From Verrucomicrobiota bacterium (lineage in GTDB: Bacteria > Verrucomicrobiota > Verrucomicrobiia > Limisphaerales > CAIMTB01), in assembly GCA_963205105.1 (NCBI GenBank), contig CAUJJW010000242.1, positions 1-56,429 of the forward strand: a DNA stretch of 56,429 nt, given 5' to 3'. Both the position numbers and the translations under genes were made by a program. Positions 45,801 to 53,853 of the stretch are shown here, piece by piece (positions within the stretch are counted from its first letter, which is position 1; every line of letters starts with the position of its first letter). The notes under the pieces are model-generated. The model ran no database searches. It was not told where the DNA came from and worked only from the letters and a program-made list of their open reading frames with translations.

Positions 45801-47910
45801 ACATGAACGCATCGCCTTCCTTGGCAAAACCCCATCCCGCGTTCGTCGTGGGAATCGTCACGTTCAACACTTCGGTCCCGTTCGAAGTCCGGGTCACCCG
45901 CAGGTTCACCCCGCCACTCGCCGCCACCGCGGTCAACCGATACCGCCCGTCCGGTGACGTTCCATCCGGATTCACCTTCGGCAGTTCCGCAGCTTCCGGA
46001 CTTTCATAGAACCCTGTCCGATCGCAGCCGCATTCCACCCCGCCACAGTCGTCGCCCGCATTCTGAGGCCCGCGGGGCGTGGGGTCGTGGGTGTCACGAA
46101 TACCGTCACCGTCATCGTCCAGATCCGAGCTGTTCGGCTGTCCGTCCCCGTCCACGTCGTCGTCCTCGGCATTCGGAATCCCATCGTTGTCGATGTCGTC
46201 GTCCGAGCTGTCCGGCGTGCCGTCGCCATCGATGTCCGAGTCGTCGCCGCCATCGGTTCCGGCGTCCTCGCTCGAACCGCCGCTGCCTCCGCCCACGCTC
46301 TCGTCGTCATCTCCACTACCGGGATTAGGTCCCGGCGGATCATCATCGCCCCCTCCTCCGCCACCACCACCTCCACCCCCGCCACCGCCCCCACCCCCGC
46401 CACCGCCACCCCCGCGCCGTGGTCGGTCACATCGGTTGTTCCCACCCGGCTGCGTGCCGTGCCAGCCAGGCTGCAAAATGCCAACCCCGGGATCGCTCTC
46501 CACGAAGCGGCCGTCCGCCGAAACCGTCATCGGTCCGACCACTTCCCATTCGCCCTTGTCATGATTGAAGCTCCACAACGCGCTCTTCGCTCCGGGCGCC
46601 AGCACTTCGCCCGTCACGGGATCCGGAAGATTCGGGAACCGCACCGGTACCGGGCGGTCGAAGTTCGAGGCTCCATCGGTTTGCACCGTGATCACCAAGG
46701 GGAAGTTCAACCCCACCGGAAGCGCCTCCGGCAGGCGATCGGGTGACACCGGTGCGATGCCCACCCGTCCACCCCGTACACCGCTTTCGCTGAGCAGTGC
46801 ATTGGCCGGAACGTCCAGTTGAACACCCGCCAACGCCGCATTGTCCTGCACCACCGACGCCGGAAAGGTCACCACCGTGTTCTCGATGGCGCTCACCGAG
46901 GTCAGGCTTCCCTGGATGATTCGCGGCAGAAAAATCTCGCCCGTTCCACCCGCCAGGTTGTCCTCGCGGCCGGCGATCGCTTCCCAGGACTTCCCCACCA
47001 CCGGGTAGTAGTTTCCGTTCGGCCACTGGCTGCCCGCCGCCGTTCGGCCATCCACATGCACAAAAAACAGGCCGGCTGGCACGGGCTGCAGCTTGAAGTT
47101 GCCGTTGGCGTCCGTCGTGGTCCGCAACCGCTCCTCCTGGCCATCCACCGAAACAATCACACCTTGCAGCGGAACATTGACCGTGGCCGTCGTGTTGTTC
47201 GGCCCGGGAACCAGTTCCGACGCGAAGACCCGCCCCACCACCGCCGTCGTTCCCACCGGCTCCGTGCTCAGCGTTTCATAACGAAGTCGCGCCACTCCTC
47301 CCGGCTGTCCGTCCCCGTCCGGATCGATCGAACGCCCCAGAAAATCAAGAATCCCGGCCCCATCCAGACTCACACTGACCTGGGCGTTGCCCGGCAACGG
47401 CTCCAGATAGAACAAAGTCACCGTCCGCCGATCCGACGCGATCTCCACCCGGGCCAGCAGTTTCCGACCTCCCGCAAACGCAGTGAATTGATCGGTGTTG
47501 ATCGTGGCCGACGACGACAGGGGCAGCGTCAGTCGAAACACCACTTCCCGGGTCACCGCCACGTTGGGTTCGCCTTCGTCCGGCGAGGTGATGCGAACCC
47601 GGGCGAGCGGAGGCGGCGGCAGTGGTGTTTGGCCCAACACGCTGACTGCCAGCCGCTCCAAGTCCTGGTCATTGACGTAGCCGTCCTGGTTGAGATCGGC
47701 GAATGGCGCCAAGTCCGCAGGCAGGGACACAACGCCAGCGACGTGGTTCACCATCCGAACCAGATCCAGGGCTGTGGGAACCCCATCGGCATCCAAATCG
47801 CCCAGCGCGGCTGGCGTGGCTGCCCGGGTGGAACCTGTCAAAAGAGCCGCTGCGGCGAGAGCGAAAGCCCACCGCCAGACAGGACATAATGCAAAGAGAC
47901 GGGGCAACAT
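38410..47910 (-). CDS. Giant secreted repeat protein with dockerin-like N terminus
   Basis: This is a 3166-residue extracellular protein. A signal peptide covers about residues 1-30. A dockerin-like pair of calcium loops follows (LDADGVPTALDLVRM and LNQDGYVNDQDLERL, about 37-97), then Ig-like and carboxypeptidase-regulatory-like domains, a run of about 22 glycines (500-521) and thrombospondin type-3-like Asp repeats (551-607). A propeller of LVIVD-like repeats (1075-1370) and Ig/SbsA-like domains (1390-1593) come next. From about 1600 to the end there are seven tandem 224-residue beta-rich repeats, the last one truncated. No sorting signal or autotransporter barrel is visible. It may be a surface or matrix adhesin exported by the type II system; this is inference. 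Confidence 0.88.
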   Translation of the reverse strand: MLPRLFALCPVWRWAFALAAAALLTGSTRAATPAALGDLDADGVPTALDLVRMVNHVAGVVSLPADLAPFADLNQDGYVNDQDLERLAVSVLGQTPLPPPPLARVRITSPDEGEPNVAVTREVVFRLTLPLSSSATINTDQFTAFAGGRKLLARVEIASDRRTVTLFYLEPLPGNAQVSVSLDGAGILDFLGRSIDPDGDGQPGGVARLRYETLSTEPVGTTAVVGRVFASELVPGPNNTTATVNVPLQGVIVSVDGQEERLRTTTDANGNFKLQPVPAGLFFVHVDGRTAAGSQWPNGNYYPVVGKSWEAIAGREDNLAGGTGEIFLPRIIQGSLTSVSAIENTVVTFPASVVQDNAALAGVQLDVPANALLSESGVRGGRVGIAPVSPDRLPEALPVGLNFPLVITVQTDGASNFDRPVPVRFPNLPDPVTGEVLAPGAKSALWSFNHDKGEWEVVGPMTVSADGRFVESDPGVGILQPGWHGTQPGGNNRCDRPRRGGGGGGGGGGGGGGGGGGGGGGDDDPPGPNPGSGDDDESVGGGSGGSSEDAGTDGGDDSDIDGDGTPDSSDDDIDNDGIPNAEDDDVDGDGQPNSSDLDDDGDGIRDTHDPTPRGPQNAGDDCGGVECGCDRTGFYESPEAAELPKVNPDGTSPDGRYRLTAVAASGGVNLRVTRTSNGTEVLNVTIPTTNAGWGFAKEGDAFMYHYITGAIGSQTYTVVLHNLARINPSVPVWIRSSSFASAFTGFSPQGNWLLYAISQGASSVSLAVVSVTSGDLRVNETFTTSAVPIDGGGSGTWGFSTECAERSFVYAYLPQPNQVQWNVVNLATKAHVASESFATIGGFWKFSRCGDMVGLVTQPNLSQVVVNLFRTKDGVQPAGGNASFNSIGADFNLKSTLASHVVVNQGADVVLVANTADAACGAGPAPRSLHAAGTPAVTPLPIPGSTEISFGLHYYAIHDWARNEMVQRGVAGSAGVGHVTRILPPNLLFRNYLLRAETLEVGWVDDVSAGNGQSQTMPQVYLVPDPSPDTDGDGLGAFAEAIMGTDPTKADTDGDGINDGTETRQGGDPNSGLFVSTGVIASADTPGDARDIVALNDLAVIADMDAGVAVFNIFNGLNPVLVAQVDTPGTARRVALSGRYAAVADDASGLAIVDVGDPANARIAHQVGVGGRAQAVATAGTLALVGLGNGDLVTVDLLSGLVLERLPHAAEVHDIAVEGDLVYCQLLRELRVYQLFSDGSLEFLGASGPPTFQLAGTLDRLIRVFVGGGYAYVAVYPGYDVFDVRDPAAITKVATARDTGPNSFKQIVLNGAGRGVASVGPVPNDTPAHDAFLYDTSDPTKNDLLIANFPTPGATHAVSLYNGLAYAADGRSGLQVINFLARDTLGVAPGITLRSSFSLNPPRAEEGKNVVVFADVTDDVQVRNVEFYLDGVRAGTDGNYPFEFRFTVPSISATRTSFKLRAKASDTAGNVTWTPELTVDLALDGTPPRVRRVTPVGGGSVVQTLTAYFSEPVDPASLGGEGFRLFGYGNDGQPNTADDFPVAGTTSVRLDVNAALFNTASPLADGKYYAVLGTTIADLGGNRLVEPFSWHFRVGNGVYWIRPADGLWNDAANWSTGIVPGPTDDVVIDLFPGNVTVTLGTPPASVASILLGEQLKLDGGTLTKARIEIAEGGALQFSSRSDNFLDAVSVVGDMDLTTASGRARVRNGLTVSGGRVRLNNNSGIGFEGNQTFAGEILFEGDSGFLSIDGNTTLTLAPTALVHGKSGRVGQAIFQGGTSVLVNQGTLRADVAGGTLLVNPNIVTHTGTLESLNGGILAIGPNSWTQNGTVRIGAGTVQLGGTVALGTEDVWVSTGGALQLTGSLDLGGATLALDATTGSLTLNGGLLQNGTISQSGGAQLLFNSSAQNFMDAVQVVGDVDLTPASSRVRIRNGLTVTGGRVRLNNNGGIGFEGNQSFAGEMLFEGDNGFLSIDGNTTLTFGPTALIQGKSGRIGQAIFQGGTAVLVNQGTIRANVAGGTLLLNPNTFTHTGTIESLNGGIVAIGATTWTQNGTVRVGAGTIQLGGTVALGPQGAWLSNGGTLQLTGSLDLGGATLALNPTTGSLMMNSGLLRNGTVTQTGGAQLLFNSSGQNFLDAIQMVGDLDLTPNSSRVRIRNGLTLTGGRVRLNNNGGIGFEGNQTFAGEMLFEGDSGFMSIDGNTTLTLAPTALVHGKSGRIGQAIFQGGTAILVNQGTIRADEAGGTLLVNPNTFTHTGTLETLNSGILAIGPASWTQNGTVRVGSGTIQLGGTVTLGTSAVWLSNGGTLQLTGSLDLGGSTLALNPTTGSLVLNSGLLQNGTVTQTGGAQLLFTASSQNFLDTMQVTGDLDLTQASSRVRIRNGLTVTGGRVRLNNNGGIGFEGNQTFAGEMQFEGDTGFLSIDGNTSLTFAPTALIHGKSGRIGQAIFQGGTAVLVNQGTIRANVAGGTLLVNPATFTNTGTLESLNGGIVAIGATTWTQNGTVRIGVGSVQLGGTVTLGADGVFVSNGGTLEVSGLIDLGGSTVTLNGTTGSLLLNSGTLRNGSITQTAGARLLFNSSSQNFLDSVQVTGDLDLTQASSRVRIRNGLTLTGGRVRLNNNGGIGFEGNQTFAGEMQFEGDTGFLSIDGNTTLTLAPTALIHGKSGRIGQAIFQGGTAVLINQGTLRANIAAGTLLVNPNTFTHTGTLESLNGGILAIGATTWTQNGAVRTGVGSVQLGGTVTLGASASFVSTGGILELTGLLDLQGATLPLNATTGSLLLNSGTLRNGTVAQTGGSQLKFNSNGQNYLESITVSGDLDLTTASARLRVRNGLTVNGGRVRLNNNGAIGFDGVQTFAGEMVFEGDTSYVSLDGNATLTLAPTALIHGKSGRIGQAIFQGGTAVLINQGTIRADVAAGTLLVNPNTFTHTGTLESSNGGVLAIGPTAWTQNGTIRTGVGTVQLGGTITLGASSSFVSNGGALELVGLLDLGGATLALNDTTGSLGLNSGTLRQGTVTRAGGAQLQFNGGGQNFLDAITVGGDIDLTPVNSRVRIRNGLTLNGGRVRVNNNGGIGFEGNQTFAGEVIFEGDTGFLSIDGNTTLTLAPTALIHGKTGRIGQAIFQGGTSVLVNQGTIRADVAGGTLTVNPTTFTNTGTLDQTNGGRLVAPGFP
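46348..46413 (-). repeat. Poly-glycine codon tract
   Basis: Twenty-two consecutive GGN codons, in mixed codon choice, form a flexible linker between the Ig-like part and the Asp-rich calcium repeats of the giant protein. Confidence 0.85.
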
Positions 47911-48073
47911 GGTGAGGGGAGTTCCTTGAACCGGCGCCTAGTAGTCGCCGCCATGCTGCGATTCTTCAAGGGCTTTTCTGGTCCCTTGCCGTTGCTTCGG
48001 CAGGCAGGTCCTGACGCCATCGCCCATCCTCCAGGCCCAGCTCCCACCCACCAAAAACGAACCTTCCCCCGGC

Positions 48074-51000
48074 TCACCGAAGTCGACGCAGCCGGAAAAA
48101 CATGGGCCCGCTCTCCATCACACTTTCCACCTCAGACGCATCGTTTTTCGAGGGTTCCGTTGAGAGTCCCTCCCAGTGGAGCAGGTCCTGCGAACGTTCC
48201 ACCGCGACATCCTCCCGTGGTGCGCCCTCAACGCGCAGATGCACGCGCTTCTTCGCCCAATCCACCCGGCCCGGCACCAGGCGGGGTACGCCCAAAGTTT
48301 TACCCGGCAGATGATCCACCGTGCGCTCGACCACTCCGTCACCGTCGAGGTCCACGTCTTCGCGCAGGTGCGGCGCTTCTGTCGGACCTGATGGAGTGAG
48401 CCGCACCGATCCTGCCGCCGGAACGGCAATCGTTCCATAGTCGACAGTCTCCGGGCCGCCGACGCCTCCGCGTTCACGAACTAACCGAACCTCGAGGGGT
48501 TCCTTGCCTTCGTTGCGCGCCCCAATCGCGCCGGTGGCCGGATCCGCTTCAAACACCACCGGCGCACCCGCCGGCAATCGCAGCCCCTGCCAACGCCAGG
48601 CGACATGATTGGTGCGGTTCCCTTGCGAATCCGGCAGCAGAATGAAGGGCTCCAGCTGGGCGTTGGGCTGCTCGGATTCAAAACGAACCGCCCGCGGCAC
48701 CCCGCCAGCCACCTGTTGCTCGGCATGATCCACACCGCCCGGTGTCGCACCTGGGTTGCGGATGCCAAAAACCACCCCCCCGCCGCCCGTGACAAACTGG
48801 TAGTTCGTCCCCACCGCACGAATCGCCACCCGATTCCAGGTGTTCGACCCGCGCGTCAAGAGACTCACCTGGTCGGTCTCGTCACCGGCGAAAGTAAACG
48901 GAGTGAACGGATGGACGTCGTCCATGGTCTCCGTGAGCTTGCCGCTGGCGTCCCAGCCCCAGCGTTGCCCCAAAGCGTTCGAGTACTCCGGCCGCGCATC
49001 GCCGGTGACCGAGGAAATAAGGTACTCAATCCCATACCCCAGTCCGGGCATGGTGCGGTTGCCGATCGGAAGGGTCGTCACCGTCAGCCCCTGTCCGCTC
49101 CATGGCGGTCCCGCATGGAAATGATTGCGAACCGCCTCGACGTTGTTGGTGTCGAAGTTGGAATTCAGATCGAAGACGTAGCTGTTGGCCACCGGGTCCA
49201 CATCCACATAACTGTGAAGCGATCGAACATTGAAGGGATGCGTTTCCGGCAGGCTGTGAAAGTAGGGATAGTTGGGGTCGTACACCCAGATCCGGGTCAC
49301 TCGCGAATCCAGCGCCTCCAATCGGTACGGCAGCACACAGTGACCCGTGGTTCCCCCGTTCGGCTTCATGCAGAGCATAGAGGCGTAGGGACGCGTTCTC
49401 AGCTGCGCAAGGCGGGCGGCGATGTTCCCCCGCCATATCCCGCCTCGCTGCACGATCTGGTCCAGTTGCTGGAAGAGATGCTGCTCGCTCTGCTGAATGC
49501 CGTGGTAAACCTGAATCCAACTCCATAGCGAACCCGCCGATCGTGGCCCGCAGTCCGGAATGTTGTCCCGCGTGATGCCGTGCGTGAACCGGCCCGCAGG
49601 CCGATGGGCCATCGTCGGGAATCCGGCGTTCAACCAGGCCGGATCGAAGTCATTCATGTAGATCGCCTGGCTGGCCGCAACGAGGCCGAAGCAGCTTCCT
49701 CCGGGTGCTCGGTTCAAAGTCACCCCATATCCCCATGCGAAGAATCCGATATAGATCGGATCCCTCCAGCAGTGCCCCGTCCAGGATAGATACGCGTTCA
49801 GACCAAACACACCATCGAAGTCCGTCAGCGTGTTCGGCCCCTCTTCATTCCCAAAACCAAATCCATACGTCATCGGCCACGGACGTTGCCTCACCGTGAA
49901 CCGATCACCCAAGGTCCAGGGGATTCCATCGGGACGCGACCACGCATCTTCCACCACCCAGCGCAGCCGCAGGTCCGTGGACACATCCAGTCCCTCCCAC
50001 ACGCTGGCAGGCAGGCGAACTTGGATCTCCGTTCCTTCCTCGTCGCGCGACACCACCTCCGCCGCGATGAGCGTCCCTGCCCTCGGCGGAACCTGCGCCT
50101 GGTCGTCACGCACCGCATGCACCCGAACCAGGCGGTTCAGATGCGCACCCCGAAGGGTGAATATCGTCCTGGGCAGGCGAATTTCCGGCTCGTCCTGGGG
50201 CCGCGTGGGATGCGCGTCCGCAATCCGATCCTCTGGGTACCCAATGTCAGGACTGCTGGTGTCCAGTCGGAGCGGCGCCGGACCCTGGTAAGTCAGAACC
50301 CAGGATTCCGCCACACTGGACCCAACGTTCCCCGCTGTGTCCACCGCCTCGATCTCCACCGTGTTCCGCCCGTAAGCCAGCGGTAGAATCGCCTCCAGCC
50401 GAAAACGCGGAGCAACTCCGCTGATCCTCAACTGGCTGTCGTCGAGACGCCGCAATTCCGCACCCGTTCCATCCCTGACCACCACCACCACCCGTTCCAG
50501 CGCCCCTTGTTCCTCGATCTCCGCCACTAAAGTCGTTCCCCCGGTGGAGTTCGACGGATCCATCTGCGAAATCACCGTTCCCGAAGCCGGACTCACCATC
50601 CGCACCACCGGCGGCACCGTGTCCGGCTCCGACACAGCAACCGGCACCGGACCAAATTCCAGATCATCAATCGCTTCCATCCCGCCCAACGATCGGTCCT
50701 CAAATTGAACTCGGACTTCATGAATGTCCGCCCCGCATCGAACCACGCTCAAAATCCGATCCATCACACGCGGGGCCGAAAGGATCGCTTCCGCGCTCGC
50801 GATGGGTGCTGAGCCTCCTTTGGCCCCACCAAAGGCTTGCATGGTCACACGCAATGGCCGCCCATCATCCTCCGAAATCGGGTAGCCCACGCGAACCCGC
50901 ACTTCTCCCTGGGGCGGATCAAAGCGGAGCACCATCGGCCCGGGGTCCTGTTCGCTGACTGCTTTCTTGAGCATCTGCGTCTCGGGTTTCCCCTCCTCTC

Positions 51001-51979
51001 CGGACGCATCGTTCCACGAAATCAGCGGTCGATCAGGAAAGGTAACTCCCGGGTATTGCCCCATCACCACCGTGCCCACAGCGCGATCCTCGAATTCATA
51101 GCGGCGCACTTGATGGTTCGCCTGGCTCGAATGCCCAATCGAACGCAGCGCCTCCATTGCTTCGCCATCATAGTCCAGAACCACCTGCGTGATGTCTTGC
51201 TCCAGCGGTCGGCAAAGTGTGAGCGACGCCGTCTGCCCCTGCCCCGCCGCAAGGGTGACCTCAGCCGTGGCCACCGGCTTTGTACCCTCAGCGTCCGAAT
51301 ACGCCCAGGCCCGCGCCCGAACACTGCCCGACTTCGAGGTGTTCACCGCATGCAAGACCACCGTTCCCCGCGGACAATCCAAGCGGACCGATAGCGTGCC
51401 CGCGCTGACCCCTCCCAGTTCGATCGGCGCCGCAGCCACCAACAGCCCGCCACGAATCTCAGCCGGGGTGGTCACCCGAAGGATGCCCATGGCCTCGGCC
51501 GAAACAGGCCCGTCCGCCAGTTCAGCAAACCCTTGTTCTTCGTCGCCTCCAGGCGGGCAACCGGGTTGACCGCCACTGGCACCACCCCCATTGCCACCCT
51601 TGCCACCTTCATTCATCCCCTGGCATTCGTCCGGCACCCCGTCCTTGTTGGCGTCGACTGACTTGCCGGCAGCGATATCGAATGCATCGGGAACACCATT
51701 CTCATTGCAGTCCGCCGAATCCCCCGGTTTTGGATTGATCAGGAGCCCTGGAACCATCACCCCCGACTCTTCCTTGGCGCTGCTCCCTGGGTTCGACGAC
51801 ACCTCCGTGGTCTCGCTGGCTGGCCAGTGTCTGGAAAAGAAGTCACCCGCCGAGACACCCGCTGCACCTTCGATCCAGGCGCCGCTTTCCACGACCTCCC
51901 TGGTTCGGGACACGTCGGCGCGCAAAACTGTCGAACCCAACAACAGGGCAACGCACACCAAGGATAGGAGGTCAGACAT
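48074..51979 (-). CDS. Large secreted protein with cysteine-peptidase-like domain
   Basis: This is a 1301-residue protein with a Sec signal (LLSLVCVALLLGSTVLRA). Residues 92-120 hold calcium-loop motifs DCNENGVPDAFD and DANKDGVPDECQ. A Gly-rich linker, beta-rich domains and Ig-like regions follow (about 450-560). Residues 700-930 resemble a papain/C39-type peptidase fold: Cys763 in GGSCFGLVAAS, His880 in TTGHCVLPY, and Asp901 or Asn903 in VYDPNYP form a plausible catalytic set. Beta-rich domains end the protein. It may cleave or crosslink extracellular proteins. The giant repeat gene starts 163 bp downstream on the same strand, so they may be co-expressed. The catalytic role is inferred from motif spacing only. 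Confidence 0.7.
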   Translation of the reverse strand: MSDLLSLVCVALLLGSTVLRADVSRTREVVESGAWIEGAAGVSAGDFFSRHWPASETTEVSSNPGSSAKEESGVMVPGLLINPKPGDSADCNENGVPDAFDIAAGKSVDANKDGVPDECQGMNEGGKGGNGGGASGGQPGCPPGGDEEQGFAELADGPVSAEAMGILRVTTPAEIRGGLLVAAAPIELGGVSAGTLSVRLDCPRGTVVLHAVNTSKSGSVRARAWAYSDAEGTKPVATAEVTLAAGQGQTASLTLCRPLEQDITQVVLDYDGEAMEALRSIGHSSQANHQVRRYEFEDRAVGTVVMGQYPGVTFPDRPLISWNDASGEEGKPETQMLKKAVSEQDPGPMVLRFDPPQGEVRVRVGYPISEDDGRPLRVTMQAFGGAKGGSAPIASAEAILSAPRVMDRILSVVRCGADIHEVRVQFEDRSLGGMEAIDDLEFGPVPVAVSEPDTVPPVVRMVSPASGTVISQMDPSNSTGGTTLVAEIEEQGALERVVVVVRDGTGAELRRLDDSQLRISGVAPRFRLEAILPLAYGRNTVEIEAVDTAGNVGSSVAESWVLTYQGPAPLRLDTSSPDIGYPEDRIADAHPTRPQDEPEIRLPRTIFTLRGAHLNRLVRVHAVRDDQAQVPPRAGTLIAAEVVSRDEEGTEIQVRLPASVWEGLDVSTDLRLRWVVEDAWSRPDGIPWTLGDRFTVRQRPWPMTYGFGFGNEEGPNTLTDFDGVFGLNAYLSWTGHCWRDPIYIGFFAWGYGVTLNRAPGGSCFGLVAASQAIYMNDFDPAWLNAGFPTMAHRPAGRFTHGITRDNIPDCGPRSAGSLWSWIQVYHGIQQSEQHLFQQLDQIVQRGGIWRGNIAARLAQLRTRPYASMLCMKPNGGTTGHCVLPYRLEALDSRVTRIWVYDPNYPYFHSLPETHPFNVRSLHSYVDVDPVANSYVFDLNSNFDTNNVEAVRNHFHAGPPWSGQGLTVTTLPIGNRTMPGLGYGIEYLISSVTGDARPEYSNALGQRWGWDASGKLTETMDDVHPFTPFTFAGDETDQVSLLTRGSNTWNRVAIRAVGTNYQFVTGGGGVVFGIRNPGATPGGVDHAEQQVAGGVPRAVRFESEQPNAQLEPFILLPDSQGNRTNHVAWRWQGLRLPAGAPVVFEADPATGAIGARNEGKEPLEVRLVRERGGVGGPETVDYGTIAVPAAGSVRLTPSGPTEAPHLREDVDLDGDGVVERTVDHLPGKTLGVPRLVPGRVDWAKKRVHLRVEGAPREDVAVERSQDLLHWEGLSTEPSKNDASEVESVMESGPMFFRLRRLR

Positions 51980-52180
51980 GGAAAGCTGGGAATGGGTCGT
52001 TCAACAGCAAACACGAGGGAAGCCACTGGCAAAGCTCCGCCCGGGGGTATCCAGCATCTGGCCCCCGAAAAGCACAGCTCGCCGAGATGGCCGCTCGACC
52101 CTTACCTATCGGATGCGCCCTTTGAAACTGTAGGAGTTCGACAACCTGCCCACCTGCCCACCCATCAGCCCGTCGGTTCG

Positions 52181-53449
52181 TCACCCACGATTGAACGCGG
52201 GAATCTTCAGCAATTCCCCATCCCGCAACGCGGACTGGTGCGCGATGATCCCCGATACCGTCAGATTGAGGGCCTGAACCACATCAATCAGCGGTTCCCG
52301 ATCCTGAAGAATCGCCGTGACAAATTCGTTCATGAGCTGACCGTGCGATCCTCCATGCCCTCCAGGATCCACCCCCGGCGGCAGGGGCGGCGGCTCCAAC
52401 AACGGCAATGGCGACAGGCTCCCTTGATACGCCATGCCCGTCATCGATCCCCGCTGCCCTCGAACCCGCCCCACCTCACCCTCGAAACCCGGACTGTCCC
52501 AACTCACGGCCATCCGAGCCATCCCTCCCTCACTCGTGCGGAAAAGAGCAATTTCGGTTCCAAAGGGATTGCGATAGCGATTGTTCTCCTTCTGAAGGTG
52601 TGGAATCACCGACGGCATTCCCATGCAACTCACTTCCGTGAACCGTCCACCGGTCACCGCAACATAGTAGGCATTCGAATGCGTCGGATAGAACTGCGGC
52701 GGTAAACCCACCCGCCAACCCTCGTAGGAATCGATCGGTTCCGCCATGTAGTGGTAATACTCACCTTCCGAATAAACCAACTTGCCAAACCCACCCGCCC
52801 GGTAGATCTGGCGCATGGCGTGGTTCTCCGCATGAAACGCCGAGGTCTCAAACAACATGTACTTTCGTCCGCTGGTTTTTACCGCCGACAGAAGTTCGTG
52901 AGCCTCGTCCACCGAACCAAACACCGCAGGCACCGCACAGGCCACATGCTTGCCCCGCTTCAACGCGGCCACGCAATGACGCGCATGCCGCGGCGCATCC
53001 GTCGCCACAAAGATCGCTTCCAGACTGTCATCACCGATCATCGCCTCCAGCGACGGATAGGTCGTGTCGCACCGACACGCCTTGGCCAAACCCGCGCACC
53101 GATCGGGAATCAGATCCGTCACGGCGGCTACGGTGACATTCGGATGGTTCTGGAACCCGAACGCCGCCCCAAACTGGCACACTCCAAAACCTGCAATCCC
53201 AACCCGGATCTTCCGGTCGGAGACGGCCTCCCACAACCGCTTGGATCGATCCGCTGTCTTCACCCCGGCCGCGCCGAGAATTTCTTCGCCCGGGGTCTGA
53301 GCGCTGGCATTTCCACCCCCGGACACCCGCACCGACAGAGCCAAGCCCGCCAAGCCCGCGGCTGATCGCTGCAAGAAACCTCGCCGGTCGAACGCCGAAT
53401 GCACTTCTTCTTCAAACGGCGTGCGTAGTTCGTTGTTTGGATCACCCAT
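52181..53449 (-). CDS. Gfo/Idh/MocA family protein with altered catalytic motif
   Basis: This is a 422-residue oxidoreductase-like protein with a twin-arginine-type signal (DRRGFLQRSAAGLAGLAL) preceded by about 20 residues. A Rossmann beginning (RVGIAGFGVCQFGAAF) is present, and the C-terminal half has GFO-type features. The hallmark EKP motif is replaced by AVP in VACAVPAVFG, so the usual catalytic Lys is missing. It may use another mechanism or be non-catalytic. The 201-bp gap to the cysteine-peptidase-like gene (51980-52180) holds nothing that I recognise. Confidence 0.82.
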   Translation of the reverse strand: MGDPNNELRTPFEEEVHSAFDRRGFLQRSAAGLAGLALSVRVSGGGNASAQTPGEEILGAAGVKTADRSKRLWEAVSDRKIRVGIAGFGVCQFGAAFGFQNHPNVTVAAVTDLIPDRCAGLAKACRCDTTYPSLEAMIGDDSLEAIFVATDAPRHARHCVAALKRGKHVACAVPAVFGSVDEAHELLSAVKTSGRKYMLFETSAFHAENHAMRQIYRAGGFGKLVYSEGEYYHYMAEPIDSYEGWRVGLPPQFYPTHSNAYYVAVTGGRFTEVSCMGMPSVIPHLQKENNRYRNPFGTEIALFRTSEGGMARMAVSWDSPGFEGEVGRVRGQRGSMTGMAYQGSLSPLPLLEPPPLPPGVDPGGHGGSHGQLMNEFVTAILQDREPLIDVVQALNLTVSGIIAHQSALRDGELLKIPAFNRG

Positions 53450-53460
53450 AAGTCATTCCT

Positions 53461-53838
53461 TCACTCACGTGTCGGGAGCCTGATGCTTCCATGGCCGCTG
53501 TCTTTCACCCACCACCGAGGCCAACCCCGGAACCATGCCTCGCCCAACACGAGACCGATTCCAGCAAACAAGAGAGTCTCCCATCGCCTAGCCTGGAGCG
53601 CGAGAATTCCGTGGCCAAGTTCACGAGCCTTGCACTGAACCAGCACGCCCTTCGGATCAACACCAAGCCTGCTCCAACCACAGTTCTTCCCTTGCCGGCC
53701 GCTAAACTCATGGGAAGATTGCCGCGTCCCGAGTTCGCAGCTCACTCGCAAGGGGTAAGTCAACTCGGCTCTCCGGAAATTCGGTACCCGCCAAATCATC
53801 AGGCGGCGGCGAATGGACCGGCACGAAGTGTCCTCCAA
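53461..53838 (-). CDS. Doubtful small open frame in a gene-poor gap
   Basis: A 125-codon frame lies in the 404-bp gap 53450-53853. Its product has no recognised domain, many Arg and Trp residues and no clear ribosome-binding site. A frame on the opposite strand overlaps it and looks no better. The region may be non-coding flank of the integron. Confidence 0.2.
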   Translation of the reverse strand: MEDTSCRSIRRRLMIWRVPNFRRAELTYPLRVSCELGTRQSSHEFSGRQGKNCGWSRLGVDPKGVLVQCKARELGHGILALQARRWETLLFAGIGLVLGEAWFRGWPRWWVKDSGHGSIRLPTRE

Positions 53839-53853
53839 CCTCTCCCTCGGCGC

